Assembly: GCA_020056865.1 (NCBI GenBank)
Contig: JAGVGX010000191.1
Coordinates: 1-6,303 of the forward strand
Direction: 5' to 3'
Origin: Desulfobacterales bacterium
GTDB lineage: Bacteria; Desulfobacterota; Desulfobacteria; Desulfobacterales; BuS5
DNA: 6,303 nt
Position numbers and translations under genes: made by a program
Notes under the pieces: generated by a model
The model's input: the letters and a program-made list of their open reading frames with translations, nothing else
What the model was told of the DNA's origin: nothing
Database searches by the model: none
Shown here: positions 5,066 through 6,303 of the stretch, one piece after another
Layout: each line of letters opens with the position of its first letter
Numbering within the stretch: position 1 is the first letter of the stretch

Positions 5066-6303
5066 ATGGATCAGACCCGCTTGTTCATAGCAATTTTACT
5101 TTCATTTCTTCTGTTTTTTTTGTGGGAGTTTTTTTTTGTAGAAAAAGAAAAACTAAATCAACCGAAGATAGAGCTATCTAATCAACAAATAGCAAAAGTT
5201 ACGCCTATTTTAAAAGACGAGTTGATTGACAACAAACAACACGGCTCTGAAGATGTCGCCCTATTATCTAAAAAACATAGGAAGATAACGATAAATACGC
5301 CTTTATATTCCGTACAGATTTCTGAAAAAGGTGCCGTTTTTACCAGCTTTATTTTAAAAAAATACAGACAACATATTGAGCTAAACTCACCGTTGCTTGA
5401 AATGCTGTCAACAGAGCCAAACGCTGAAACCATAACTCTTGCATTTCAAAACAAAACCCCACATGATTTTGACCTAAACAACTCTTTTTTCTTATCAAAA
5501 CTACCATCTGATTCCATAAATATATATGAAACCCCGAAAGAAGTATCCTTCACTTTTGTTTCATCGTCAGGAATAGTCATTGAGAAAAAATTCACATTTT
5601 TTCCTGAAACTTACTTAATTAAACTCAATGTTGCAGTAAAAAACCAATCCGACCAGACATTTCAAAACAACTTGATTGTCTCTATTCAAAACAAAGGTCC
5701 TGAGGATAAAACCATGTACGGTTTTGAAGGTCCCAGTGCATTAATAAACGACAAGCTTACACAGATAAAAACGAAAAAAATTGAAACCACCGGGCCATTG
5801 AGCGGAAAAATTAAATGGATCGCGTTGCAGGACCGCTATTTCATATCCTGCATTATACCTGAAAAACCTGCTGAAGCGGTTATGCAAATTGGTGTTAATC
5901 CGCAAAATATTTTAAAGGCAGACTACATTCAACCCGAAAGTATTATCGCTCCGAATACCCAGCATGGTTTTGAATACAGCCTGTATTTCGGTCCAAAAAG
6001 CATGAAAGCTCTTGCCAAAGCAAATTATAATCTAAAAAAAGCTGTTAATTTCGGGATGTTTGACGTTATCGCCAAGCCTTGTGTATGGGCAATGAATTAT
6101 CTGCATGAATTTATACCCAATTACGGCATTGCTATTATCATATTAACGGTATTTATCAAGATTATCCTGTGGCCTTTAGGGTCAAAAAGTTATAAGTCCA
6201 TGTCAGAAATGAAAAAACTTCAGCCACTTATGACAGAGCTTAGAGAAAAATATAAAAATAACAAACAAAAAATGAACCAGGAAATCATGGGATTATATAA
6301 GAC
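5066..6303 (+). CDS. yidC: YidC/Oxa1-type membrane protein insertase (3' truncated)
   Basis: YidC inserts and folds inner-membrane proteins, alone or with SecYEG. The open frame runs 412 complete codons to the window end without a stop. The gram-negative architecture is visible: a first transmembrane segment at about 6-25, a variable linker, the large periplasmic P1 beta domain (about 74-320, including GKIKWIALQDRYFISCIIP and LYFGPKSMKAL), then the start of the conserved insertase domain. In that domain, NFGMFDVIAKPCVWAMNYL leads to a second transmembrane segment, YGIAIIILTVFIKIILWPL (353-371), and a cytoplasmic coiled region SYKSMSEMKKLQPLMTELREKYK. The remaining three transmembrane segments lie beyond the window. 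K365 occupies the place of the hydrophilic-groove arginine of E. coli YidC (R366). The ATG at 5066 is supported by AGGAG at 5055-5059, 6 nt upstream. Confidence 0.97.
   Translation, partial: MDQTRLFIAILLSFLLFFLWEFFFVEKEKLNQPKIELSNQQIAKVTPILKDELIDNKQHGSEDVALLSKKHRKITINTPLYSVQISEKGAVFTSFILKKYRQHIELNSPLLEMLSTEPNAETITLAFQNKTPHDFDLNNSFFLSKLPSDSINIYETPKEVSFTFVSSSGIVIEKKFTFFPETYLIKLNVAVKNQSDQTFQNNLIVSIQNKGPEDKTMYGFEGPSALINDKLTQIKTKKIETTGPLSGKIKWIALQDRYFISCIIPEKPAEAVMQIGVNPQNILKADYIQPESIIAPNTQHGFEYSLYFGPKSMKALAKANYNLKKAVNFGMFDVIAKPCVWAMNYLHEFIPNYGIAIIILTVFIKIILWPLGSKSYKSMSEMKKLQPLMTELREKYKNNKQKMNQEIMGLYK

Overview
The window is AT-rich bacterial chromosome in which every supported gene lies on the + strand. 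The protein sequences point to a deltaproteobacterium (Desulfobacterota), most likely a Desulfobacterales-type sulfate reducer. The best clues are the YidC N-terminus (starting MDQTRLF), the hybrid-kinase type receiver tail at the left edge, and a HisB–lipoprotein–HisA arrangement. This placement is from remembered family resemblance, not from a search.

Layout. (1) Bases 1-1490 are a signalling block: the C-terminal end of a receiver domain (probably a hybrid histidine kinase) followed by two stand-alone CheY-like receivers (443-859 and 1038-1490). Each stand-alone receiver has its own candidate promoter, and a weak terminator lies between them. (2) Bases 1491-1805 hold no gene but contain a 177-bp imperfect inverted repeat with MITE-like ends. 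(3) Bases 1806-3836 are a compact histidine cluster: hisB, a probable lipoprotein with a Cys-Pro-x-Cys-Gly motif, and hisA. The lipoprotein starts 4 nt after hisB and overlaps hisA by ATGA, so the three genes are probably co-translated. hisH and hisF, frequent neighbours of hisA, are absent here. (4) Bases 3837-4085 carry a good sigma70-type promoter and a second, 75-bp inverted-repeat-bounded element in the presumed rpmH leader. (5) Bases 4086 to the right edge are the conserved rpmH–rnpA–yidD–yidC cluster, with yidC cut by the window end and preceded by its own TATAAT promoter.

How the genes work together. HisB (step 7) and HisA (step 4) belong to histidine biosynthesis. The last four genes serve the ribosome (L34), tRNA maturation (RNase P protein) and membrane-protein insertion (YidD, YidC). 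The receivers presumably relay signals to partners outside the window.

No clearly new multi-gene system is visible. The points most worth a second look are the CPxCG lipoprotein embedded in the his operon, the two intergenic inverted-repeat elements, and the apparent AUU start of yidD at the rnpA stop codon.
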